Origin: Orthonyx spaldingii
Taxonomy: Eukaryota > Chordata > Aves > Passeriformes > Orthonychidae
Direction of reading: 5' to 3'
Assembly: GCA_013397795.1 (NCBI GenBank)
Contig: VZTJ01000240.1
Location: forward strand, 38,795-102,794
Length of the DNA stretch: 64,000 nt
Shown: in pieces, positions 1-10,600 of the stretch
How the letters are laid out: each line of letters starts with the position of its first letter
Numbering within the stretch: the stretch's first letter is position 1
Notes under the pieces: model-generated
Told to the model about the DNA's origin: nothing
The model's input: the letters and a program-made list of their open reading frames with translations, nothing else
Database searches by the model: none
Translations under genes and position numbers: made by a program

Positions 1-1641
1 GTACCCTTGCTGGTCTCTGAGGAGGAGTGAGAGTGCAATACCCCCTGTGCACAGGGGAATGGATTTGGAGAAGGGGCAAAACCTCCCCAAGGACACCCCA
101 GGGTGACAGCAAGGCAGATGCAGAGCCTTCAGTTCCTGTGGGGACAGTCAGTCCATTATGGGGACAAGCACCTGGGGAGTAGATACCATGTTTTGGGCAG
201 CAGATCTGGCTTTCTGCCTCCAGCCAACTTCTTGAGATGTCAGGAAGTGCTGAACCCACATTGGCACTTCAGATGGGGACATTAACCATTAACCACTCAT
301 CACTCTCCTTTCCCACTGTGCAGAGCAGCCCCACTCCTGCCCCTTCCCTCACCTCACAGGAGGGCTCCTTTCCTTCAGCCCCATTTCCCAGTGGGGCAAT
401 GGGACTTCTATGTCTCAGTTTTGGTCTTGAGAGGGGGCACTGGAGGCAGGGCCGGTGCAGGGTGGGGACTTGGACGTCTCAGGGAGCAGAAGTGCAGAGG
501 ACAGTGAGGCTGCCAGAGGTCTGTGCTCAGTAAGCAGTCCAGGGCATGGGGAATCAGGGCTTGCCTTGGGGCTTCTGCTGGTGCTCTGCTCCTGGTTCCT
601 CCACCTGCAGGACGCCTTCCAGGTACTCCAGAGGCCTGGACTTGATGTCCACAAAGATGTTCCGGCCAGAAGAGGATGAGGATGAGCCCAGTGTCACAGG
701 GCTGTGCAGGATGAGTTTGAGCTGCCCACCATCCCTGTGGAGTCTAGTGGGACAGCACAGTGTCCCAGGGCTCAGACTTGGAGGAACAGGGATTTTGGGG
801 GGCTGTTGCTCTGCTCCATTGTGGGTGTGGTGTGGGAGGAGCCCGACATCCGAGGGAAGCAGGAGGCTTGGAATGTTTGCGTCTGTTCTGACCCTGCAGT
901 GCTGAGACCTGAGATCCTCTTTGGTGGGTGTTGGGGTTTGGAGCACCTTGGAGAGATGGGAAATGGGTCAAAACTGATGGCACAAGCTAGGACAGCTTAG
1001 ACTGTTGACTGGCCAGCTCTCTGCATCCCTGACTTCTCTGTATGGAGGAAAGCAGCTTTGGTGGAGCTGCTCCATACACAGAGCTGGGCTGGTCCTGCCT
1101 CTGCCCAAGCTACTGAGAGCAAAACACCCCACACTGCTTCCCAGGAGCTCCTGGAGCCCCTATGGATGAGTTTCTCCCTTCCTGACACATGTGCTGAGAT
1201 GTACCCAGATGTTGGGTGCACCCAGTCCCACCACCTCCCTGTGCCGGGGGCTCGGTCCCTCTGCTCCCCGCTCCGAAGAGAGCAAGCCAGGTCACCCTGA
1301 CGCTCTGCCCGCCCCGCCACAGCCTCCCGGATTAAGGGATGTGCGGATTTAGCCTCTGCTCCAGCTCCAGGGACGGGCCTTCAGAGCCTCGGGGTGTGCT
1401 TGGAGCAATCTGGGTCAGCACACAGGGACCCGCTGGCAGCGCTGTACCCACGACCCGCTGCGTGCCTGGCCAGGGCCACCTCTGGCCCCTCCGGCCCTGG
1501 AATGTAACTGGGGGCATCCCATGGGGAGTTCACCGGAGCTCCTGCTGCCTCTGGCGGTCCCTATGCAGGCAGGGGTCTCCGCGCCCGGGCACGGCGGCCC
1601 CTGGTGCCCCCCGTCCTTGCCCCCGGACATGAGGACTCGGC
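1..1641. other. Left flank; no recognised exon, CpG content rising toward 1641
   Basis: I recognise no coding exon here. In mammals the gene left of PPFIA4 is TMEM183A, but no TMEM183A peptide is visible. CpG density rises from about 1290 to 1640, just before a candidate first exon at 1642, so the last 350 bases could be a promoter. A GCGTG core (hypoxia-response type) is at 1460-1464. An exon-like stretch on the minus strand (605-734) is discussed as a finding, not annotated. Confidence 0.5.
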
Positions 1642-1713
1642 ATGAACACGGGAACCAAGTCCAGAGGTGCTCACCTGCCCAATGGGATTAATCCCAGCAT
1701 GTGCATGTACCAG
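1642..1713 (+). CDS. PPFIA4: Candidate alternative first coding exon of PPFIA4 (24 codons)
   Basis: An ATG at 1642, with a purine at -3, opens 24 codons that end exactly at a consensus donor (CAG|GTAAGT at 1714). The peptide begins MNTGTKSRG and ends SMCMYQ. An in-frame TGA at 1630-1632 lies just upstream, so this ATG is the first possible start in its frame. The exon ends in phase 0 and the next recognised PPFIA4 exon (7590) begins in phase 0, so joining them gives an open liprin with a short alternative N-terminus. An out-of-frame ATG at 1629 opens a 20-codon upstream ORF that overlaps the start. I do not recognise the peptide; assignment to PPFIA4 rests on position, strand, donor and phase only. 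Confidence 0.45.
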
Positions 1714-4020
1714 GTAAGTGGGACCGGGATACGCGTGTCTCTCCCCAGGGCACTGTGTGAGGGCATCCCATGGGTCTGTCCCATTCTCTTCCTCCTTCTC
1801 TCTGAGCTCTTTTGCCCAGGAGCTTCCTGCAGTGTCTCAGACCCCATTGGGATGGGATGCAAGCTGGATTGCTGGGAGAATGCCTTCTTTGGGGGCAGGA
1901 TTGAGCACCCAGGCTCATCAGTAGTGTTCCCTAGGTGCAGCCAGGCTGGGGGATGCACTGCCTGGTGAGGCTGGGGTGGATGGAAGCTGGGGACGTGGCA
2001 CTCTGCACCCTCTAAAGGCACAGTGGCAGCTGGATGCTGCTGTGTCCCCATGGGATCCAAAGGGACAGGCTGGGAATGTGTGTCTGGTGTGGATCCAGGC
2101 ATAGGGCAGGTGGGGGATGTGCCTGTCCAGGGCAAACCCCTTGCTCCAGGGGTTGCTCCTGCCTGTAGCTCCCATTACCCCTTGCCTGTGCTGCATGGCT
2201 GAGCCATCCCCACCCCCCAATCCATGGGGGCATCCCTCAGCCCCCAAAAGGCAGAACTCCAGGGTGATTTCCTGGGGAGACTAAGCTGCCTTAATACTTC
2301 TTACATGATTTATTTATTCATGTGGGAGTGCTGAATGTGACTTAATCGGGCTGGAAGCTCCAGCTCCAGCCCCCCTGCCCTCCCTGTTCTGCAGGGAATT
2401 CGTGGCTGAGGACCAAGCCCTGAGCAGGTTCTGGGTGCTCTCAGCAGCCCCCCAGGACCCTGGCTTTACTCCGAGCTCCCTCCTGTCTAGCCCCCGAGCT
2501 CAGTTTCTCCTGGGTGCAGGTGCCACAAGGGGATGTGGCACTCAGGGCTCCGGTTGTATTCAGATGTGTACCAAGTGCAGGGTCCTGTATGGCATGGAGC
2601 TCCTCCCTATTCTGCCATGGCTTGGGGGTTTGGCAGGAGTCCGTGTCCCCAGCTGTGTCAGGGGAAGAACAGTTTCCCAGATTTCACAGGGCTGAGGGCT
2701 GAGGGCTGCCAATGGCCACGGAAACCTCCCGCAGTTCCTCTTTCCAGGAAGCTCTGCTGCACCTTCGCTGCCTCTTGTGGCTGCCTGGAGAGCTGAGATC
2801 TGATCTTTTTGGGATGAGCAGACCCCCTAAGACTCCCCAAACTCCCTGGAGGTACCCCAGGAACTGGGGAAGGTCCTGACATCAAACAATCCCATTTAAT
2901 TTCCAAGTATATCTTGAGTTAACTTGCAAAGACCAGCAGGTAAATGGGAACCTCAGCAGCCCTAGGTGGAGGAAAATACCCACTGGGTAAGACCCTTAAA
3001 GTATCTCCAGATTTTGGGGAAGGATGCAGGGATCTGGCAGCTGTGTGGAACCACTGAAGCTGGTTGTGCTCCCACAAGACTAGGACGCTGAGATGTTGGA
3101 TTCCTGCTTGCCTGGCTGCACAGTGCTCCTCCCTGAGCAATCCGAGGTGGAAATATACATCCTGATGAAGGGAGGACACCAATTCCCCAAGGATGGTCTT
3201 GCAGAGCCCCAGTGTTGTATCCAGGAGGTCTGGGATGTGCCAGTGCCCAGTGCTGGGGGTGGGTGATGGTCGAAGCCCTGGGTTTACCCAGCAGGATTTA
3301 ATCTGTGTAATCCCATGCTACAACTGCTGGGGCTGTGTTTATCCCCTCATCTCCAGTTTGGGGCTTTCTCCTCATTCTGCTCCATTCCTGGGACACAAGG
3401 AGAAGTGGGGTGATGGGGCTGCCAGCACGGACAGACAATGGATGGGACTCTGTCCTTCATGTGCCGAGTCAGCAGCACTGATTTCCTGGCACAGGCATCC
3501 TTCTCACACGTCCCCCACTGCTCCAGTCAGAAGGATTTACTCCATATAGGGGCTTTAAAATGCCATTAATCCTACAGCTGAAGCAGGTTTGTCCCTAGGC
3601 TCGGGTGCATTGGTGCAGCAGCCACGCTCCTGTGACAAACAGGGAATTTTGCTACATTCCGCTGCATCGCTGCATCCACTGCATCCCTGTCTGTACCGGG
3701 AGAGGCACAAGGGGGCCCTGGGCTGAGGACTTTGGCGTTTCAGCTTTTCCATGCTACAGGCCTTGGAGCCTTCTTCCCCTGAGCTTCCTAAACCTCTCTT
3801 TGCTTTTCTAGCCATCTCCATGCTGCTGGTTCCTGGCCTTCCCCCAGTTCTTCCCTGTGCCTTGCCCGTTGATGCAGCCAAGGAGGAAAACCCCAAGCCC
3901 CCAACATGCCTGGTGCTGACTGAAGATCCGAGTCCTGATCCTTGACATCCCACTTCAAAACCTTGTGTGGTACTCCAGGTCTCCCTCCCTGCTCTAACAG
4001 TGAAAACAGAATCCCTCTGT

Positions 4021-4072
4021 CCTGCTCCATCCCTCCATTCTGCTCCTTCCCTCCATCCTGCTCCCTCTCACC
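4021..4072. repeat. Short tandem repeat, ~17-bp unit
   Basis: About three imperfect copies of a CTGCTCC..TCCCTCCAT unit occur in tandem. No gene overlaps it. Confidence 0.5.
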
Positions 4073-5067
4073 CCAGGACATGGACATGGGGTTGAGCCCA
4101 GTCAGTCACACTGTGGAGGTTTGATTTTAATCCAAACTGGCCCCTTGCTGGGCTGCTGGGCTTTCTGCAAGGCTCCCAGGGACTCCCAGGCTGTGTCTCA
4201 TTGTTCACCCTTTGATTGGAGATCAGGCACCTCTCCTTCACTTTCTAATCTGTTTATAGGTGTCCCTGCTTAGTCCCAGAGCTTATCAGAGCTGGGCAGG
4301 CACCTCTGCCTTTCCTGGGAGACTCCCAGTCATGGCCAGGGCAGAGGAAAATCATCTGGATCCTCTTTATCTCCACTTTTCTGGGATGGAGGGCCATGGC
4401 ACAACTGTGGATGGGGGTGGAGGCTGCATTCCACAGTGTGACACTGCAGCCAGGAGCTGGGGACAGCTTGTCATGGTCCCCAACTCGCCTGGTGCCTACC
4501 AGTGACCCAGAGCAAGGTGGCGGCACTGGCATCTGACACAGCTGGGGCTGAGGGAGGTGGCTACAGGTGGGTTCTGGAGTGATGTATTCCTATTTTTTAT
4601 TCCCAAGGCATCAAATTCAGGCCCTGTATGCTCGGCTGACCTTGCTGTTGGTCTGCCTCACCGCAGGGCTATTGCTATTTTTGATGTAAATGTTAATTTT
4701 TGCAGCCTTTCCCTAAGGGGGGACAGGTATCGAGGGCTCTTTGATTTGCCATGGGATGCTCCAGGCCTGGCACAGGATGTGGGACACAGAGCACAGGATG
4801 CAGCCAGCATTCCTATCAGGATGGAGGGCTCAGAGAGGAGCACCCCTAAGGAAGGGCTGGCAGGAGCTCTGTGCTGTGCCCACCCCTGGCTGTGACCTGC
4901 TGACTGTGTGTGCACCGGGCTGGATGCAGCAGGGGCTGCCTCTCTCTCCAGAGGATTTGCTCCCTTTTAATCCCCTCTTTCGGGATGAAATCCTGATTCC
5001 AGGAGCATCTGTACAGCCTGGCTACCATGGTGAGGGGGGTGCGGGGAGAGGAGGCTTAGTGTTGGTG

Positions 5068-5150
5068 GTCACTGTCTCCAGTGCTGGCCATCATTGTCGC
5101 CAGCACTGGTGCTCTCTGTCTCCAGCACTGCTGATCACTGTCCCCAGCAT
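5068..5150. repeat. Degenerate minisatellite, TCACTGTC-CCAGCACTG unit
   Basis: Three to four diverged copies of a roughly 25-30 bp unit alternate TCACTGTCTCCAG and AGCACTG words. It lies in the first visible PPFIA4 intron. Confidence 0.5.
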
Positions 5151-7589
5151 GGGCTACCCCTGTCCCCTTGCTGCCTCCAATGCCTTGTCCCACCCATCCC
5201 ACGCTGCCCTGCCCTGTTCACTCCATTGGGAAGAACATCCATGTCCACAACCAGTGTCGCCTGCCAGCCATGGGGCAGAGCAAGAGGTTTCCGCCTGTGC
5301 AGATCCAGAGGCTTTGGATCTGCAGGGTCCTGCCCTGGTGCTGGAAGAGCCCAGACCTGATGTGTCCCCCACCTTTACAGCTTGGGCTGCTGGAAGACAT
5401 TCCCGGAGCCATCCCAGCTGCCAGGATGCTTTTCCCGAGCTCCTGGAGCCCTACCACCTGTCTCTTGGTGTATTGAGGGACTGGGGGAGTGACAGATCCC
5501 TAAATCTGAGGCGATGCACAGGCACCCCTCTGGCACATCTCCCTGCTGCTTTCTGCTCGCCCGCATCCCCAGCCCAGGTCTAATCCTCAGGGATGCTCGG
5601 GAGCTGCTGGCAGCACTTGCATAACCCATGGACTGAGCACGTGTGTGTGTGGCCAGGCTGTGCTGAGCCTGATCCCGCCTGATCCCGTGATCCCAGCGCC
5701 AGGGAGAGCTCAGCTTTGGGAAGGGCTTGGCTGGCCCGGGGGGGTCCCAGTGGAGCTGGATCTGCCAAGGGTTCCCTGTGCCCTGCGGGCTGTGGGATGG
5801 TCCCAGAGCAAGTGTGGGATGGGGCATGGCAGAGGTTGGTGACGAGATTTGGGGTGTTGTGATAGATTTGAGGGAGAACTGGTGGGGAGAAGAGTGATCC
5901 CAGGGCTGGAGGGATCCCTGGGGAAGGGATAGGGACAGCAGTGATCACAGATTGGAGTGGTCTCTAAGAAGGAATGGAAAGAGGCATAACTGCAGGGCTG
6001 GAGTGGTCCCTGGAGAGGGGATGGGGCAGGAGTGGGTTTGGGAAGGAACTGCGGACCTCAAGCCCTGGAGCAATGCCAGAGCAGGGGTGTCTGAGCAGGC
6101 ATTTCTGAGCAGGGATGTGGGGTGGCAGTGCCCTGAGACAGGTGATGGGCAGGAAAGCGACTGTTTATGGTGCCTCTTTCCCTTCCCCTACGCTGCGACC
6201 TGCTCGGGTCCTGTCCAACTGTGGGGTCTCAACTGCACCAGGGCCACCACCAACCCCACCAATCCCAGGCTACAAGTCCCACCAGTGAGACAGGTTTGGG
6301 GTGGGAATGGATAGGGAAAACCTGGCTGGGCAAATAGATGAAAAAGCTCTGGATTTCTTGGAGCTTCAGCTGTTGCAGGATGTTTCACTTGGAGCTGAGC
6401 AGAGCTTTTGGTTCAGCCTAAGCCTCAGCACTCTGCTTCGGTTTGAAGAGGTTTTATTTGCTACACCTGAAAATTAAAGTGAAAAAGAATTTCTTGCCTT
6501 AAAACAGCTCTCAGCCCCTTCTTGAAATTTGGTTTGTTAATGCTCCATCAAATCCTTCTCAGCTTCTTCTGAAATCCTTGGCCTTTTAAAATTCTTCACA
6601 ACAACACTGAACCTGGTGTGAATTCATGGCGTATTCTCACATTTGCATTTCTTACCCTAAGAAATCCCAGCTACAAAACCTTGCTTGGGTCTGGCACCAC
6701 TGAAGAGTAACTGGGAGCAATGAGAGGTGCTTCTGGGCTCACCTAGGTACCTAGGTTTCATTTTTTAAGGGAAAGTGAACCCTCCTGCATTTGAGGGACT
6801 TCAAAACAAGTTTCCCTTTCCCTCTGACACAGCCACAAGTGTGATTCTAGTTTCCATCCTATCCCGAGGGATGTGCTGGGTGTGCAGCATTCTTTTGGCA
6901 TGCTCTCGGCATGGCTCTTGCTTGCTGGCTGTCACATCCCTGGAGAGAGCAGTGACAGCAGCAAGAGCTGGTGGCACCTGGCACATCTCATCCTGTGCCT
7001 CATCCCTCTGAGCTGGGATCTGGGACCTGCGGGTGCCCTGTAAGGAGGCTCATGGGTGCTCCACATGCTGGACTGGGGCAGCAACCTCTTTCTTTTGAAA
7101 GGAAGTTTTGGATGATTCCAGGTCCTGAGGTCATGGCAGAGGCTGACTGAGGGCCAGGGGACTCATCCTGGCCAGCTGTGGCTTTGTGGTGAGTTTTAGC
7201 CTGATGGGATACTCCAAGGTAGGAGCTCCATCCAGGGGACAGTGGAAATGGGAATGTGCTGGTGGCCTTCACTGGGATGCTTTGAATGCCATCGAGCACC
7301 TCTGCAGCTGTAGAGCAGTTTCTTGTGTCATTGGACACCAAACCAAGTGGGATCAGTTCTTGAGATGCTGCATTCTCCTTGTCCAAAGCATGAGGGAAGC
7401 CAGGAATAAATCGCCTCCTGGCCTGGCTGTGCCTCTCCACTGGTTTCTCCATGTTCCCCTCTGGGCTTCTGTCTCTCTCTGGTTGGGTTTGGCTGGGAAA
7501 TGCTGTGCTGGAGGTTTGGCAGTGGGGCTGGAATACTGGCTCTATCCCCATCTGCTGTCCCCGCTCACGGCCTGCCCTGCTCTCTGCAG

Positions 7590-7691
7590 GAGTTTGCGAC
7601 GCTGACACGGGAGCTCAGTGCCTGCCGGGAGCAGCTCCTGGAGAGGGAGGAGGAGATCTCGGAGCTGAAAGCTGAGCGCAACAACACCCGG
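7590..7691 (+). CDS. PPFIA4: PPFIA4 exon: residues 1-34, coiled coil
   Basis: CTGCAG acceptor and CGG|GTAAGC donor bound 34 codons (EFATLTRELSACREQ to ERNNTR), phase 0 at both ends. This is the conserved entry into the liprin coiled coil and the first certain exon of the gene in the window. Confidence 0.95.
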
Positions 7692-10600
7692 GTAAGCCTG
7701 GAGACTCTGCTGGCAGGCCCTCAGTCCTGGGACTATGGGACACCAGAGGCTGCTGGGCCCATTCTGGCAGTGATAGCCCCTCTCTTACCCCCTGCAGCTC
7801 CTGCTGGAGCACTTGGAGTGCCTGGTGTCACGGCATGAGCGCTCCCTCAGGATGACCGTGGTCAAGCGCCAGGCCCAGTCGCCATCCGGGGTGTCCAGTG
7901 AGGTCGAGGTACTCAAGGCACTCAAGTCACTTTTTGAGCATCACAAGGCACTGGATGAAAAGGTGGGAAAGCTGCTGGGACCTCTCCTGCTCAGAGCTCC
8001 TTTTCCCAAACCCCAGCTCCCTCCCTGCCACTTTGTGTTGTTAAGGTGACATGGGGGCCCTCAGCAGGAAGGTCTTGGATCCCCAAAGCTGCATTGAGGA
8101 GCTGCTGGGGCTGCCCAGTGGATGCTCTGGGTTTGAGGCTGTCAGGGACAGGAAGCTGCCCTAAGTCTCGGGGTGGTGGCATTTGACACCCTGGGTCAGT
8201 CTTTGCTGTTCCTCCTCATTCATTTGCCTCAGGCATCTCCTTCCTTTGCTAGAAGACCTCTCCAGGCTATGCTGGCCATAGATCTCCAAGAATTGGCCCA
8301 GACTGTTGTCTCCAACACAATTTCACTCCCCCCTCTGATGGGCTAGATGATCCTGAACCTGTGAATCCACTTGAGCCTGGCTGTCAGCCCAACAAACAGG
8401 CTTGGGAGCTTGCCTAGATCCTGGGCACCCTCATCCCGGATAGATAACAGCCTTTCCTGTTGTTTCATTCACCTGCAGGTGAGGGAACGCCTACGAGCAG
8501 CCTTGGAGCGAGTGGCCACCTTGGAGGAGCAGCTCGTGGATGCCCATCGGCAGGTAAGAGGTACCTGGACACCGGCTGGGCTGGGAATGCTCCTCATCAC
8601 CTTTGGGAATTCATGTGGTATTTGCACTGGGAGGGTTTGATGTAAGGTTTTTGTTCTAAAATTGCTGTTTACTTGAAGGTTTGTCTGTATTTAAGGAAAC
8701 CTTGTAAAGATTCTGAAAACCTTTTGTCTCACAGGTGACACTTCCCTGTTGTTTGCTGTTTGGAACTCTTGTCACGGACAAAAACAATCTGAATCATTCC
8801 AGGAGGATGAGGGTGACTTGGGGTTTGCCCTGATTTGGCAGAGACCCAAACCACACTGCTTCAAGCACCTCATCTTGCATCCCCCATCTCCTTCCCTTCT
8901 GGAGCCCTGGGGTTGGGACTTAGCAATCCCCAACCTCCAGCCATGGTCATCTCAGAATCCCAGAATCCCAGACTCATTTGTGTGGGAAGGGACCTTAAAG
9001 TTCATCTCATTCCACCCCCTGCCATGGGCAGGGACACCTTCCACTATCCCAGGTTGCCCCAAGCCCTGTCCAACCTGGCCTTGGGCACTTTCAGGAATAA
9101 AGTGTTCTTGAAGAGACATGAACTCTGTTCCTGGAGTTTGTGCGCAGCCACTACTCCCAAAAGGAAAGAGCCATCCCTACAGCCTCTGCTGGCCAAATTT
9201 TGCTCCTCTTTCCAGTTCCCAGGATAAGTCTCATGATATTTCCCAGACTCCCAGGCCCCTCTCCTTGTAGGGACCATTCCACATCCTTCCCTGTCAGAGC
9301 AGGACACGGTGCCAGTGTTTATCCCCTGCTTCTGTTGCACTGGGTTCAGAATCTGTCTGGCTGTAAATCAGTGAAATGAGCTGGGAGGGAGCCCTGGAAT
9401 CCAGGGCTTACCAGGAAAACTTCCCTCAGTGCTGAGCTTTCCTGGCTCAGCCTTGCTCTCTCTTAGAATCATGGAATCATTAAGGCTGAAAAAGACCCCA
9501 ACTTTTGACCAAACACTCCCATGCCCACTGAACAATATTGTGAAGTTCCATGTCCACTTGGTTTTTGAACACTTCTAGGGGTGGTGACTCCATCACTGCC
9601 CTGGGCAGTTGTTCTAGGGCCTGACCACCCTTTGAGGGAAAAATTTTTTCTAATGTCCAACCTGACCCTCCCCTGGCACAGCTTGAGGCCATTTCCTCTT
9701 GTCCTGTCCCTGTTCCCTGGGAGCAGAGCCTGACCCCCCCAGCTGCTCCCTCCTGTCAGGGAGTTGTGCAGACCCAGAAGGCCTCCGCTGAGCCTCCTTT
9801 TCTCCAGGCTAAGTCCCTTTCCCAGCTCCCTCAGCTGCTCCCTCAGCTGCTTCTGGTGCCCCAGACCCTTCTCCAGCTCCATTCCTTTTCTTGAACATGC
9901 TCCAGCACCCCTATGTCCTTCCTGAACTGAGGGGCCCAGAGGTGCCCCCAGGACTCCAGGCGTGACCCCAGCAGTGCCAGCTCAGGGCTGTTCCTTGCCT
10001 TCTCCCTCTGGTCCGCCCTAGCCGCAAGCAGGACTCTGGCAGGAAGCCAGTGCAGCCCTGGGTGCAGCAGGACTGGCCTCGCCTGTGGCTGGCCCAGGTG
10101 TCTCTCCTGCTGTCTCCCACTGCTGAGTCCCTTTTCCCATGCAGGTGGCAGCTCTGCAGCAAGGCTCCACCCGGGAGCCCGTGGCGGGCGAGCGCGATGA
10201 GAGGGAGCCCAAGGAACCTGCACTGAAGCTTCCCTGGAAGGTGAGAGCCCTGGAAACCCCAACTCAGTGAGTCTGTCATTTCTTCCACCCCCCTGTTGCT
10301 GGCTCCAGGTTGCTAAAAACCTTTTTCCCTCTCCCCTGGGTCCAGCCCCATGGGAAATGCCCTTCCTGGTGAATACAGGCCATTTCTGAGTGGGGGAATT
10401 TGTACTCAGGTGCTCCAAGGGGTTCTGCTTTCCAGAGATCACAATGGTTTGTATGGGAAGTGACCTTAAAGTCTGTCTTGTTCCAAACCCCACCACGGGC
10501 AGGGACACCTTCCACCAGATGCTCTGGGAAGCCCTCAGCCATCCCTATTCCATCATTCCTGTAAGAAGCTCTGTCCCTGGCTTGTGGAGGCTGTTGATGG

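Larger units (their letters stand above)
1714..7589 (+). other. PPFIA4: Intron between candidate first exon and first certain PPFIA4 exon
   Basis: About 5.9 kb with no further liprin exon that I can see. The exons for the usual liprin-alpha N-terminus, before the Glu-Phe-Ala-Thr-Leu exon, are not found here and probably lie left of the window. The stretch contains two short degenerate tandem repeats (about 4021-4072 and 5068-5150) and an AT-richer patch at 6430-6700 without a recognisable function. Confidence 0.6.

Noticed and set aside
4741..5583. Open frame of 280 codons on the plus strand in PPFIA4 intron 1
   Set aside because: It crosses a degenerate minisatellite, has no domain and lies wholly inside an intron.
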